Shown: positions 42,358-51,266, counted from the stretch's first letter. The stretch: DNA of 64,000 nt from JAIXWP01 sp964428835 (GCA_964428835.1 CAYRZQ010000009.1:1-64000); one strand, 5' to 3'. Program-made: numbers and translations. The notes: a model not told the origin generated them from the sequence alone.

Positions 42358-44124
42358 GTGAAGAAATTAATTCCTGAAGAGGCGATAGCAACCGCGACAA
42401 AACTTCCTAAGGATAATCCAATTATTCCGCTGCTTTCGCGTGTTGCCAAGATTGATAAAGTAAATGAACTTTATGATGATATATGCAAAGAAGAGGGCCT
42501 CAAAGCTATAGACCGACTTTTTGCAACATTGGATGTCGAAATTGAATTTGATAAAGAATTACTCGCGCACATTCCTAAAACAGGCCCTTTCATTGTCGTA
42601 GCAAATCACCCTTTTGGTGCGCTCGATGGTTTAGCACTTATAAAATTGATTGGTGAAGTAAGACCTGATTTTAAAGTGATGGCCAATTTCCTTCTCCAAA
42701 ATGTAGAGCCCATTAAAGATTATTTTCTCAGTGTAAATCCTTTCGAACAAATGAAAGGAGCTTATAACAATGTTTCTGGACTTAAGTCAGCGCTCCAGCA
42801 TGTGGAAGCGGGCTTACCGCTGGGACTATTTCCCGCAGGAGAGGTTTCTACTTTTCAAGGTGACTTAAAAACGATTGCAGACCGTAAATGGCAAAACAGT
42901 GCCATAAAGATTATCAAAAAAGCGAAAGTGCCAGTAGTGCCCGTTTACTTTGACGGCGCAAACTCTCGCATTTTCCATCTTTTGGGACTAATCCATCCAG
43001 GCTTGAGAACTCTTGCCTTGCCATCAGAAATGCTTAAGAAAAAAGGAAAGAGCATTCGGATGAAAATTGGAAAGCCCATCGCTGCAAAGGACTTGGAAAT
43101 GTTTACCAATGTTGATCAGCTCGGCAGATATTTGCGCGCCAAGACGTATGCCCTCGGTAGCAGTTTCGATGTGCGCAGAGATTATTTTCGTCTCTTTCGC
43201 TTTCCAAAAAATTCGGATCCAATCATTGATGCAGTAGATTCTTCATTGATAAAAAAAGAAATCGATTCTATAGATTCTTTTAAAACCTTGACGTATGATG
43301 TATTTGACTGCTATGTAGTAGGCAGCCAGTACATTCCAAATATTTTGAAGGAGATCGGTCGCTTAAGAGAAGTCACATTTAGGGCTGTTGGTGAAGGTAC
43401 CAACAAGAGCATTGACCTGGATGAATACGATCTCTATTACGATCACTTGATTCTGTGGGATCGTGAGGCTCAGAAGATAGCAGGCGCTTACCGCATTGGA
43501 AATGGACCTGACATCGTTTCAAAATATGGTTCTAAAGGCCTTTACACTTCAAGCCTCTTCAGAATGTCACGAAAAATGAATCCGATTCTATCGCAATCAA
43601 TAGAGCTAGGGCGCTCATTTATCGTACAGGAATATCAAAAGCACCGCCTTTCGTTATTTTTATTGTGGAAGGGTATTTTGTTCTACTTATTAGCCAATCC
43701 AAGATTCCGATACATCATAGGTCCAGTAAGTATTTCCAACAACTATCAAGAAGTTTCTAAGGAGCTTATCATTCAATTCATCGAGCGAAACTATTTTGAC
43801 CATGAATTATCAAAATACGTTGAGCCACGCAATGCCTTTAGGCCAAAAACTAAAAATATTGATACCGCAGCCCTGTTGGAAGCGAGTGCCAGTGATATTA
43901 AGAAAATGGACAAAATAATCGCCGACATTGAGCCCAGTAGCTTTACTATGCCGGTGTTGTTAAAGAAATATTTACAGCAAAACGCTAAGATCCTTGCTTT
44001 CAACGCAGATCCTAAATTCAATAATGCGCTAGATGGCTTGATGTTGTTAGATTTGCAAAATCTCCCAACCGATACCGTCGAAACGTTGAAACGTGAAATG
44101 GTTGAAAGCACTCCTGTTCGATGA
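42358..44124 (+). CDS. Fused lysophospholipid acyltransferase + GNAT/OlsB-like acyltransferase
   Basis: A 588-residue protein starting at GTG. The N-terminal half is a PlsC-like acyltransferase with NHPFGALDG (His84...Asp90, an H-x5-D spacing), LFPAGEVSTFQ and VPVYFDGAN. The C-terminal half (~300-530) is a hemolysin/OlsB-like acetyltransferase-fold domain (FRAVGEGTNKSIDLDEYDLYYDHLI, KIAGAYRIGNG, ELGRSFI). The arrangement matches bifunctional OlsF/GlsBA-type enzymes that make N- and O-acylated amino-acid lipids (ornithine or glycine lipids), so an aminolipid synthase is the likely role. Its stop overlaps the asparaginase start by 4 bp. Confidence 0.82.
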   Translation: MKKLIPEEAIATATKLPKDNPIIPLLSRVAKIDKVNELYDDICKEEGLKAIDRLFATLDVEIEFDKELLAHIPKTGPFIVVANHPFGALDGLALIKLIGEVRPDFKVMANFLLQNVEPIKDYFLSVNPFEQMKGAYNNVSGLKSALQHVEAGLPLGLFPAGEVSTFQGDLKTIADRKWQNSAIKIIKKAKVPVVPVYFDGANSRIFHLLGLIHPGLRTLALPSEMLKKKGKSIRMKIGKPIAAKDLEMFTNVDQLGRYLRAKTYALGSSFDVRRDYFRLFRFPKNSDPIIDAVDSSLIKKEIDSIDSFKTLTYDVFDCYVVGSQYIPNILKEIGRLREVTFRAVGEGTNKSIDLDEYDLYYDHLILWDREAQKIAGAYRIGNGPDIVSKYGSKGLYTSSLFRMSRKMNPILSQSIELGRSFIVQEYQKHRLSLFLLWKGILFYLLANPRFRYIIGPVSISNNYQEVSKELIIQFIERNYFDHELSKYVEPRNAFRPKTKNIDTAALLEASASDIKKMDKIIADIEPSSFTMPVLLKKYLQQNAKILAFNADPKFNNALDGLMLLDLQNLPTDTVETLKREMVESTPVR

Positions 44125-45122
44125 AGAATATTAGTAGAAGAAATTTTATAACCAAGTCAACGGCAACAGCTGCTGCTGCCACCTTGGGACTTTCATTTAT
44201 TAAAAGTGAAAACCGAATAGACACTCGGTTTGGCAAAGGTAAAATTTTCAAGGGCGGTATTGCTTTATCTACATGGGATGCGGGCGTTGAGGCCAACGAT
44301 GCCGCAATTAAAACCATGAAGAATGGAGGCAAGGCGATAGATATGGCTGAAGAAGGGGTAAAAGTGATTGAAGCAGATTTTCGCAATCTTTCAGTTGGCC
44401 TCGGCGGTCTCCCTGACAGAGAGGGAAGTACCACTTTGGATGCATGTATTATGGATAGCATCGGCCGCGCTGGATCAGTTTGTTTTCTCGAAAAAATAAA
44501 GCACCCAGTTACTGTAGCTCGCATGGTGATGGAGCGCACACCTCACGTAATGCTTGTAGGAGAAGGAGCTCAAAAGTTTGCACTTTCTCAGGGCATGCCT
44601 CTCGACGAATTCAAAAGTGAAGAAGCTGTCAAAGCTTACAAAGAGTGGCTCATTAAAAGCGAGTACAAGCCCATTATCAATATTGAAAATCATGACACAA
44701 TTGGCATGGTAACAATGGATACTCAAGGCGACCTCGCTGGATCATGCACCACAAGTGGACTTGCATATAAAATGCGCGGTCGTGTAGGCGATAGTCCAAT
44801 TATCGGTTCTGGTCTTTATGTGGACAATGCAGTAGGAGCTGCCACGGGCACGGGGTTGGGAGAAACTGTTCTTCGATCTTGCAGTGCCTTCCTTATTGTA
44901 GAATTGATGAGACAAGGGATGCACCCTCAAAAAGCCTGTGAAGAGGCTGTAAAGCGTGTACGAGACATTAACTCCTTCATGAAAGAAGAATTTCAAGTGG
45001 GGCTCTTGGCCGTCAACAAAAAAGGTGAAATAGGAGCGTTCGCCCTTCGAGAAGGTTTCACTTATGCTCTCGCAAAAAATGGCGAGAATAAGATTTATAA
45101 ATCAGACTTCTTGATCAAATAA
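44121..45122 (+). CDS. N4-(beta-N-acetylglucosaminyl)-L-asparaginase, Tat-exported
   Basis: A 333-residue Ntn-hydrolase. The N-terminus NISRRNFITKSTATAAAA is a twin-arginine signal. The autocleavage site and nucleophile are in NIENHDTIGMV (Thr193), followed by GDLAGSCTTSG and RVGDSPIIGSGLYVDN, typical of glycosylasparaginase as known from Elizabethkingia. It cleaves the GlcNAc-Asn bond of glycopeptides, here after export. It is coupled to the aminolipid acyltransferase gene by a 4-bp overlap, an unexpected pairing. Confidence 0.92.
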   Translation: MKNISRRNFITKSTATAAAATLGLSFIKSENRIDTRFGKGKIFKGGIALSTWDAGVEANDAAIKTMKNGGKAIDMAEEGVKVIEADFRNLSVGLGGLPDREGSTTLDACIMDSIGRAGSVCFLEKIKHPVTVARMVMERTPHVMLVGEGAQKFALSQGMPLDEFKSEEAVKAYKEWLIKSEYKPIINIENHDTIGMVTMDTQGDLAGSCTTSGLAYKMRGRVGDSPIIGSGLYVDNAVGAATGTGLGETVLRSCSAFLIVELMRQGMHPQKACEEAVKRVRDINSFMKEEFQVGLLAVNKKGEIGAFALREGFTYALAKNGENKIYKSDFLIK

Positions 45123-45123
45123 C

Positions 45124-45462
45124 TTATTTGAACACCGATTCTACCTCTGAAAGGATGGTAGCAGGTCCTCCAAAGTGATCCAACAATTTAGAAGCAGGAT
45201 GTTGTCGATCAAGCACCTCTTTGAGCGCGATACGATCATGCGGATCCACAGCACCCGCAACGAATAACAAATCACATGGATTTGCTTCCAAATACATGCG
45301 TGCCATTTCTACCTCGGTAAAGCCTTTCACAGCGTACCCGGCCTTCTCAAGAGTATTTTGGGTATTCTTGATAATGTAATCATGTTTTCCAAAAACAACA
45401 ATCTGTTTCGTAGTGCTTGACGAAACTTCCATTTCATTGTTTTCTTTAACCTCTTCTTCCAT
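45124..45462 (-). CDS. Small receiver-like protein without phosphoacceptor
   Basis: A 112-residue acidic protein. After ~18 disordered residues comes a Rossmann-like order: strand KQIVVFG, helix NTQNTLEKAG, strand YAVKGF, helix EVEMARMYLEAN, strand CDLLFVAGAV, helix IALKEVLD. This resembles a CheY-like receiver, but the position of the phosphorylated Asp (end of the CDLLFVAG strand) is not Asp and the N-terminal acidic pair is missing. The function is unknown. It has its own promoter (45485-45492), and its stop is 1 bp from the convergent asparaginase gene. Confidence 0.65.
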   Translation of the reverse strand: MEEEVKENNEMEVSSSTTKQIVVFGKHDYIIKNTQNTLEKAGYAVKGFTEVEMARMYLEANPCDLLFVAGAVDPHDRIALKEVLDRQHPASKLLDHFGGPATILSEVESVFK

Positions 45463-45484
45463 ATTTTTATCAAATCAAGGGTCA

Positions 45485-45492
45485 CAAAAGTA
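45485..45492 (-). promoter_or_regulatory. -7 box (TACTTTTG) for receiver-like gene
   Basis: An exact TAnnTTTG on the minus strand, 22 nt before the ATG. Confidence 0.5.
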
Positions 45493-45510
45493 AACGACCT
45501 TTGTCGATAT

Positions 45511-46515
45511 TTGCCACGAAAGATTTCAACCATAGCATTTTTGATATCATTAATTCACATAATCAAGCTAATGCGCCCTGTCAACCTGTTGATAGTGGCA
45601 GCAACCATGTATGTTTTGCGGCATTTTTTAATCGCTCCATACATTGACTCTCAATGCCTTGGAATGAAACTCCGACTATCAGAGTTTGACTTCTTCCTTT
45701 CGGTATTAGTTGTGGTGCTTCTCACAGCTGCGGGCAACATCATTAACGACTACTTCGATATAAAAGTGGATTTAATCAACAAACCCGATCGCGTGGTGGT
45801 AGGTAAGACCGTAAAACGAAGGGTGGCGATGGTCCTTCATCAGTCGTTCAATATTGTTGGTGTATTAATCTCTCTTTATTTATCATTTAAGTACAAAGTA
45901 TGGTGGCCTGTGTTGATACCCGTCTCCATCGCGACGCTATTATGGTTTTACAGTCCTATATTCAAAAAACAAGTATTTAGCGGCAATCTTGTAGTGGCAT
46001 TATGCGTGAGCTTTGTTCCAATTTGGGCTGGAGCGTATGAAATACCTTTAATTATAAAGTACTACGTAGATATACATCAGAATGCAGCTCTCCTCCATAC
46101 AAATCTTTGGATTATCATCGGGGCGTATGCAATTTTTGCATTCCTCCTATCCTTATCACGCGAGGCACTGAAGGATCTTGAAGATTTAAATGGTGATAAA
46201 GTTGGACAATACCACACCATGCCCATTGTAAAAGGTGAGAGCTTTACAAGAAATTATGCGGCCTTCATGATGTTGCTTTGCCTCGGCGCTGTTTCCTTCG
46301 CCTTCTTCCGCGTCGGCCTCCACCCCAGCACCGATGTCAATGCCGCCATCACCCTCTCAGCTTGCGTTCTGCTTCCAGGCGTCCTTACAATTCTTCTATC
46401 ACTCTTCGCTAGAAAAAAATCACACTACACTATCGCCAGTCTATTGGCAAAAACAACAATGGCCGGCGGATTGGTGCTCTGCGTTTTAGCAGGAAATTAT
46501 CTCTGGTCCTGTTAG
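45511..46515 (+). CDS. UbiA-family prenyltransferase
   Basis: A 314- to 334-residue membrane protein of about eight helices with the first Asp-rich motif NDYFDIKVDLINKPDR (NDxxDxxxD) and a second acidic motif SREALKDLEDLNGDK. Such proteins join polyprenyl diphosphates to aromatic or glycerol-phosphate acceptors; in Bacteroidota, close relatives are often annotated as geranylgeranylglycerol-phosphate transferase-like. The frame starts at TTG 45511; the first ATG is at 45571 (MRPVNLLIVA). The upstream residues ISLIHIIKL look like part of the first helix, so I keep the longer start with doubt. The stop interlocks with that of the MFS gene. Confidence 0.82.
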   Translation: MPRKISTIAFLISLIHIIKLMRPVNLLIVAATMYVLRHFLIAPYIDSQCLGMKLRLSEFDFFLSVLVVVLLTAAGNIINDYFDIKVDLINKPDRVVVGKTVKRRVAMVLHQSFNIVGVLISLYLSFKYKVWWPVLIPVSIATLLWFYSPIFKKQVFSGNLVVALCVSFVPIWAGAYEIPLIIKYYVDIHQNAALLHTNLWIIIGAYAIFAFLLSLSREALKDLEDLNGDKVGQYHTMPIVKGESFTRNYAAFMMLLCLGAVSFAFFRVGLHPSTDVNAAITLSACVLLPGVLTILLSLFARKKSHYTIASLLAKTTMAGGLVLCVLAGNYLWSC

Positions 46516-47855
46516 ACTTTAAAGACCTTATTCTCTACTTCAATTTCTTTCTTGGGAACAAATAATATTAAGATGTAACCCAAAACAAAGAAGGTAATCA
46601 ATGCAAGGATACTCGCGCGCATGCTGCCAGCAAAGCCTTCCAAAAAACCAAACGATAACAAACCGATAATCAATCCCACTTTTTCTGTCACATCATAAAA
46701 TGAAAAGTAAGAAGCATGATCATCCGTCTCAGGCAAGAACTTGGAATAGGTGCTTCGTGCCAGAGATTGCGTGCCACCCATTACAAAACCAATACAGCCC
46801 GCTGCCACATAAAATGTAATAGGAGTTGTCACAATTGCATAAGCATACAAACAAACCAATGCCCAAAAAACAAGCGCAATTTTTAGAGTCAAAAGATTCG
46901 AGAGTTTGCGTGACAAGTAGCTAAAGAAATAAGCTCCGGGGATCGCAATCAATTGAACTAAAATAACAGCAACAATCAATTGCCCCGACTCCAACCCACG
47001 CACCAATTCTCCCGCCTCATTGTATTGATAAACTTCTTTTGTTCCAAACAAAGAAGCCATTTGCATAATGGTCTGTACGCCCATACTGAAAACAAAAAAG
47101 GCAATCAGGTAGCGACGAAGACGCTTGGTTTCATTCATATCATTCCACACGCCTCTCAACTCTTTAAATCCTTTTTTCAATACACCTTTTTCGCGCTTCA
47201 TACCGGTAGGTTGATCTCTCAAATGATAAAAGGTAATTTGAGCAAATCCTATCCACCAAATACCGACAGAAATGAAAGCATACTTCGCTGGCATACCAAA
47301 ACCTTGAATTGCGATAAGATTCAAAACCAAGAGAATGATGCTTCCTAAATATCCCATACTATAGCCCTTTGCAGAAAGTTTATCCTGATCCTGAGGCTCG
47401 GCCAATTCTGGCAAAAATGAATTACTGAAAGCATAGCTTACCCAAAAACCTACACATGCAAAGACAACACTCAGCATGCTCAATTCAAAATGCTCCATAT
47501 TAAAAAAATACATCGATGCACAAGCGAAGCTGCCGATATAACAAAACATCTGCATAAAAAATCGCTTTCTGCCAAGATAATCGGCCAAACCGGATAGCAT
47601 CGGAGAGACGATACAGACAATGGCCATTCCTAGCGCAAGAGCATACGATAAGACTTCTGTATTCTTAAACACATGACCAAAGAGCAAAACATCATCAATT
47701 GCTGACTTTCCTTCGAACTGATACTTTTCTGTAACGGCACTATAAAAAATAGGGAATATCGCTGTACCAATGACAAGATTATATGTCGAGTTAGCCCAAT
47801 CATACATCGTCCATGCAGTTTGAGCTTTTTTGTTTCCTAAAAGTGTGTTCGCCAC
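46512..47855 (-). CDS. MFS transporter, UMF1/Atg22-like
   Basis: A 447-residue protein with about 12 membrane helices. QTAWTMYDWANSTYNLVIGTAIFP is the recognisable start of the UMF1 (Atg22-like) branch, and LSGLADYLGRKRFFM and GFVMGGTQSLARSTYSKFLP match it further. Yeast Atg22 exports amino acids from the vacuole; bacterial members are uncharacterised, so the substrate is unknown. A -7 box lies at 47879-47886. Confidence 0.88.
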   Translation of the reverse strand: MANTLLGNKKAQTAWTMYDWANSTYNLVIGTAIFPIFYSAVTEKYQFEGKSAIDDVLLFGHVFKNTEVLSYALALGMAIVCIVSPMLSGLADYLGRKRFFMQMFCYIGSFACASMYFFNMEHFELSMLSVVFACVGFWVSYAFSNSFLPELAEPQDQDKLSAKGYSMGYLGSIILLVLNLIAIQGFGMPAKYAFISVGIWWIGFAQITFYHLRDQPTGMKREKGVLKKGFKELRGVWNDMNETKRLRRYLIAFFVFSMGVQTIMQMASLFGTKEVYQYNEAGELVRGLESGQLIVAVILVQLIAIPGAYFFSYLSRKLSNLLTLKIALVFWALVCLYAYAIVTTPITFYVAAGCIGFVMGGTQSLARSTYSKFLPETDDHASYFSFYDVTEKVGLIIGLLSFGFLEGFAGSMRASILALITFFVLGYILILFVPKKEIEVENKVFKV

Positions 47856-47878
47856 AATAATTTGGATTTAGTATTGGG

Positions 47879-47886
47879 CGAATGTA
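47879..47886 (-). promoter_or_regulatory. -7 box (TACATTCG) for MFS gene
   Basis: One mismatch from TAnnTTTG, 23 nt before the ATG; TTGG about 21 nt upstream may be the -33 element. Confidence 0.45.
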
Positions 47887-47894
47887 ATATTTTT

Positions 47895-48839
47895 TTAGCG
47901 CTTTGATCCAATACCAAATCCTAATGTGGCTTGAAAAATAGATTCATTTCCTTGAGACAAACCAGGCAGCGGACAGCGCATCGCCTCTATATTCAGAAAA
48001 GAATAATTCAAATATTTTGCATTATCTTTTCTTGAAAAAATTCTCAACCCTATTCTAAAGCCAAAATTATCTTTCCAAAGTCCCTCCTCAATTTCATCTA
48101 CATCCTCCATTTCTTCAATAGTTACAAGCTGCTGCTGACTTCCATTTACATTTCGATACTCCTCAGTTCTTTTCAAAACTACCCAGTCATTATTGGTGTT
48201 GTATAGAAAATGCAAGTAAATGCGATGCGACACATTCTTAACAACGTCTTTGCCCTTTGGGCGGTTTACAAAATCAACATTCCAAACATAACTAAGCCCG
48301 AGATGGGTATTTAATACAGACTTATTGGAAAGAAATAATCTCTCCGTAACCGAATTTCCCAAACCAGGAAGCGCGCTTGGTCTTGTAATTACGGATATAT
48401 CCTCGCTAAGAGCGGATTGAAAATAATTCAATCCACCATCTATTAGAATTCGGTAGATATATTTCTTTTGGTCATAGAAATCCTCATTGACCTTTGCTTC
48501 GTCGGTATACTCGTCCAAATAGCTTGATTTTTCAAATGTCCAAGGCACTGTGCTGGCACCCAATCTGGCCTCAATAGTCGCCTGAGCTTCATCTTTTATG
48601 TATTCATTTCTATTTCTTTCAAAATCAAACTGTCTTGTAAGGGGTAAATTCACCATACTTTCAATTACCAATCGATTTTCAACTATCACCTGAGCATCAA
48701 AACGATTGACCACTGTGGGATTCCGCGCAGCTATAACGCCTGGTTGTATCAACCCGACATTCCACTCAATTCCCGACTCTCCTTGCCCCCATAGTCGAGC
48801 GCTTGAAAGAATAAGGCTTATCAAAAAAACTTTTTTCAT
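47895..48839 (-). CDS. Secreted, possibly outer-membrane, protein of unknown function
   Basis: A 314-residue protein from the ATG at 48839, which gives the signal peptide KKVFLISLILSSARLWGQ; an in-frame ATG at 48875 would bury it. The mature part alternates polar and hydrophobic residues (WNVGLIQPGVIAA, RIYLHFLYNTNNDWVVLKR, FGFRIGLRIFSRK, ATLGFGIGSKR), suggesting a beta-rich or barrel fold. I do not recognise the family. It diverges from lhgO. Confidence 0.7.
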   Translation of the reverse strand: MKKVFLISLILSSARLWGQGESGIEWNVGLIQPGVIAARNPTVVNRFDAQVIVENRLVIESMVNLPLTRQFDFERNRNEYIKDEAQATIEARLGASTVPWTFEKSSYLDEYTDEAKVNEDFYDQKKYIYRILIDGGLNYFQSALSEDISVITRPSALPGLGNSVTERLFLSNKSVLNTHLGLSYVWNVDFVNRPKGKDVVKNVSHRIYLHFLYNTNNDWVVLKRTEEYRNVNGSQQQLVTIEEMEDVDEIEEGLWKDNFGFRIGLRIFSRKDNAKYLNYSFLNIEAMRCPLPGLSQGNESIFQATLGFGIGSKR

Positions 48840-48905
48840 AACGTGAGAGGCATTAAAGGAAAAAAACTGAGGCAATCAAAGGTAATGTCTAAGTCGTTCA
48901 CACAT

Positions 48906-48913
48906 TATCTTCG
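48906..48913 (+). promoter_or_regulatory. -7 box (TATCTTCG) for lhgO
   Basis: One mismatch from TAnnTTTG, 16 nt before the GTG start. Confidence 0.4.
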
Positions 48914-48929
48914 TGCAAAATTTTAAGAC

Positions 48930-50153
48930 GTGAATCAGCACTTTGATATCATTATAATAGGCGGTGGCATTATTGGGGCTGCTACTATGTACAAACTGCA
49001 AGAGAGTAACCCAAAGCTGAGCATTTTATTATTAGAAAAAGAAAAAGGGCTCGCAGATCATCAAACAGGCAATAATAGTGGCGTAATACACAGCGGAATC
49101 TATTATAAACCGGGCTCATTAAAAGCGATTAACTGTGTAAACGGAAGACGAGAACTCGTACAATTCGCGAAACAATACGGCGTGAAGCACGATGTCTGCG
49201 GAAAACTAATCGTGGCAATGGAAGAAAAAGAGCTTCCACAGCTTGAAAAAATCTATGGCACTGGTTTAGAAAATGGCATTGAAAGCATGCGTCGAGTAAA
49301 TGCTGATGAAATCAAGGAAATCGAACCTTTTTGTACAGGTATCGCTGGTATCCACGTTGGATGCACAGGAATCATAGACTTCAGAGGAGCCACAGAAAAG
49401 ATGGCTGAGCTCGCAACTGCCCGCAACAATAAAAGTGCTGTTCACACGAGCGAAGAAGCCATAGGTTTCGAATCAGAAGGGGAATTTCAGCGCGTTATCA
49501 CCAATAAAGGTGTCTATACCGCTAAAAAACTAATCTTCTGCGCAGGCTTGCAAGCAGATCGCCTGGCTCGAAAAGATGGCGTAAAACTCAAAGAAAAAGT
49601 CGTTGGATTCAGAGGGGACTATTATGAACTCACTGAACAAGCGAAACACAAGGTGAAGCATCTCATCTATCCCGTTCCCAATCCCGACTTCCCATTCCTT
49701 GGGGTGCATTTTACGCGAATGGTTGATGGAACCATTGAATGCGGCCCAAATGCAGTGTTCACTTTCAAACGTGAGGGATATGGCAAAACAGATTTTGACC
49801 TCAAAGACACAATCGATGCTCTAACCTATATCGGTACATGGAGATTATTCTTTAATAATATGAAATTTGGTATTGACGAATACCGCAGAGCTTTCTCAAA
49901 AAGACTTTTCTTGAAAACACTTCAGCGTCTAGTACCTTCTCTTACCATGGAAGATATCGAGCCTGGGCGCGCAGGAGTGCGCGCACTTCTCCTTCGTGAG
50001 GATGGAGATACACGCGACGATTTCCGCATCGAATATACCGACCACAGCATCCATGTATTGAATGCGCCATCACCAGCAGCCACTGCAAGCCTTGCTATTG
50101 GTCAACAAGTAGCTGAAATGGCTGAAAAGCATTTTGGAATAAAACAATGGTAA
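48930..50153 (+). CDS. lhgO: L-2-hydroxyglutarate oxidase
   Basis: A 407-residue FAD protein starting at GTG. FDIIIIGGGIIGAATMYKL is the dinucleotide-binding fold, followed by LLEKEKGLADHQTGNNSGVIHSGIYY, which is specific to LhgO, then GADRLARKDG-like FAD contacts and the closing SPAATASLAIGQ. It oxidises L-2-hydroxyglutarate to 2-oxoglutarate, usually passing electrons to quinone at the membrane. A structured region with a terminator separates it from oxyR. Confidence 0.92.
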   Translation: MNQHFDIIIIGGGIIGAATMYKLQESNPKLSILLLEKEKGLADHQTGNNSGVIHSGIYYKPGSLKAINCVNGRRELVQFAKQYGVKHDVCGKLIVAMEEKELPQLEKIYGTGLENGIESMRRVNADEIKEIEPFCTGIAGIHVGCTGIIDFRGATEKMAELATARNNKSAVHTSEEAIGFESEGEFQRVITNKGVYTAKKLIFCAGLQADRLARKDGVKLKEKVVGFRGDYYELTEQAKHKVKHLIYPVPNPDFPFLGVHFTRMVDGTIECGPNAVFTFKREGYGKTDFDLKDTIDALTYIGTWRLFFNNMKFGIDEYRRAFSKRLFLKTLQRLVPSLTMEDIEPGRAGVRALLLREDGDTRDDFRIEYTDHSIHVLNAPSPAATASLAIGQQVAEMAEKHFGIKQW

Positions 50154-50220
50154 TATGCCATGTGATAAACATGAATAAACAATGCGATATTCAAATAAGA
50201 CTTTCGCATGATAACCCACA

Positions 50221-50287
50221 ATCTTTGACCCGTTGATGATGCGAGTGTATCTTCACTCTGGGTCTCCTAATTTTATGATGTAGTACG
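50221..50287 (+). ncRNA. Possible structured small RNA or 3' UTR element before oxyR
   Basis: Two nested stems are visible: outer GACCC (50227-50231) with GGGTC (50260-50264), and inner GAGTG (50243-50247) with CACTC (50254-50258). ATCTTTG just ahead could be a degenerate -7 box, and the terminator at 50288-50319 would give a ~90-nt RNA. There is no reading frame. It may instead be the lhgO 3' UTR. Low certainty. Confidence 0.3.
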
Positions 50288-50319
50288 AAAAAGGTCCGCT
50301 AACGAGCGGGCCTTTTTTT
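50288..50319 (+). terminator. Intrinsic terminator between lhgO and oxyR
   Basis: The stem GGTCCGCT / AGCGGGCC with loop AACG is flanked by A and T runs. Its last T is the first base of the oxyR -7 box. Confidence 0.88.
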
Positions 50320-50326
50320 ATCTTCG
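50319..50326 (+). promoter_or_regulatory. -7 box (TATCTTCG) directly before oxyR
   Basis: It ends 4 nt before the oxyR ATG, so the transcript would begin at or next to the start codon. The box abuts the upstream terminator. Confidence 0.45.
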
Positions 50327-50330
50327 CCCT

Positions 50331-51266
50331 ATGAATCTTCAGCAATTAGAATACATCGTGGCCGTCGACAACTTCAGACACTTCGCTACTGCAGCAGAAA
50401 AGTGTTTTGTCACTCAACCCACGCTGAGTATGATGATTCGAAAATTAGAAGAAGAACTCGATATACAGATCTTCGACCGCAGCCGTCAACCAGTAGTGCC
50501 AACCGAAGCAGGAGAAATGGTAATTACACAAGCTCGCGCTATTCTAAGCGAAACGGCACGGATGAAAGATCTCGTTCACGAGCTCAAAGGAGAAATTACC
50601 GGAGAAATTAAAATCGGTGTGATTCCGACCATTGCGCCCTATCTACTACCACTTTTTCTACCAGCATTCCTAAAAGAATTTCCTGGCGTTCGCGTAAAGA
50701 TTAGTGAAAATACGACCGAACAAATCGTTGAAAAGCTAAAACATAACGCCCTCGATGCAGGAATATTAGCCACGCCACTTGGAGAATCTGCTATCATCGA
50801 AAACCCTTTGTTCTACGAACAATTCGTTGTCTATTCGTCGAGAAAAGAAAAAATATTAGAGAAGAATTTTATTCTTCAAGAAGATATTGATGTCAATCAT
50901 TTGTGGCTGCTCGAAGAAGGTCACTGCCTTCGCGCTCAAGTAATGAATCTCTGCTCGCTCCGCCCCACTGAACTTGAAGGACGTCAACTCGACTATGAAG
51001 CCGGAAGCATTGAGACATTAAAAAAAATGGTAAACCTCAACGACGGCACCACCATCATTCCAGAGCTCTCCTTGCGAGATATGGATAAAAAAGAATTAGA
51101 ACAAGTACGCTACTTCCAAGCACCAGCTCCAGTGCGAGAAATCAGTCTTGTCACATATAGACTATTTACAAAAAGGAGAATCATAGATGCGTTGTGTGAG
51201 CACATTCTTGCCGCAGTTCCTGAAGAAATGAAAGACTATCAACGAGGCGAAATCACAAACCTCTAG
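50331..51266 (+). CDS. oxyR: OxyR, peroxide-responsive LysR regulator
   Basis: A 311-residue LysR-family protein. The N-terminal winged helix (NLQQLEYIVAVDNFRHFATAA, TQPTLSMMIRKLEEEL) is followed by the regulatory domain. GHCLRAQVMNLC places cysteines at residues 199 and 208, exactly the numbering and spacing of the E. coli OxyR peroxidatic and resolving cysteines. TTP/LGES-type contacts for the peroxide pocket are also present (ILATPLGES). It should activate catalase, peroxidase and iron-storage genes on oxidation. The stop interlocks with the 7TM/SpoIIE gene. Confidence 0.95.
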   Translation: MNLQQLEYIVAVDNFRHFATAAEKCFVTQPTLSMMIRKLEEELDIQIFDRSRQPVVPTEAGEMVITQARAILSETARMKDLVHELKGEITGEIKIGVIPTIAPYLLPLFLPAFLKEFPGVRVKISENTTEQIVEKLKHNALDAGILATPLGESAIIENPLFYEQFVVYSSRKEKILEKNFILQEDIDVNHLWLLEEGHCLRAQVMNLCSLRPTELEGRQLDYEAGSIETLKKMVNLNDGTTIIPELSLRDMDKKELEQVRYFQAPAPVREISLVTYRLFTKRRIIDALCEHILAAVPEEMKDYQRGEITNL

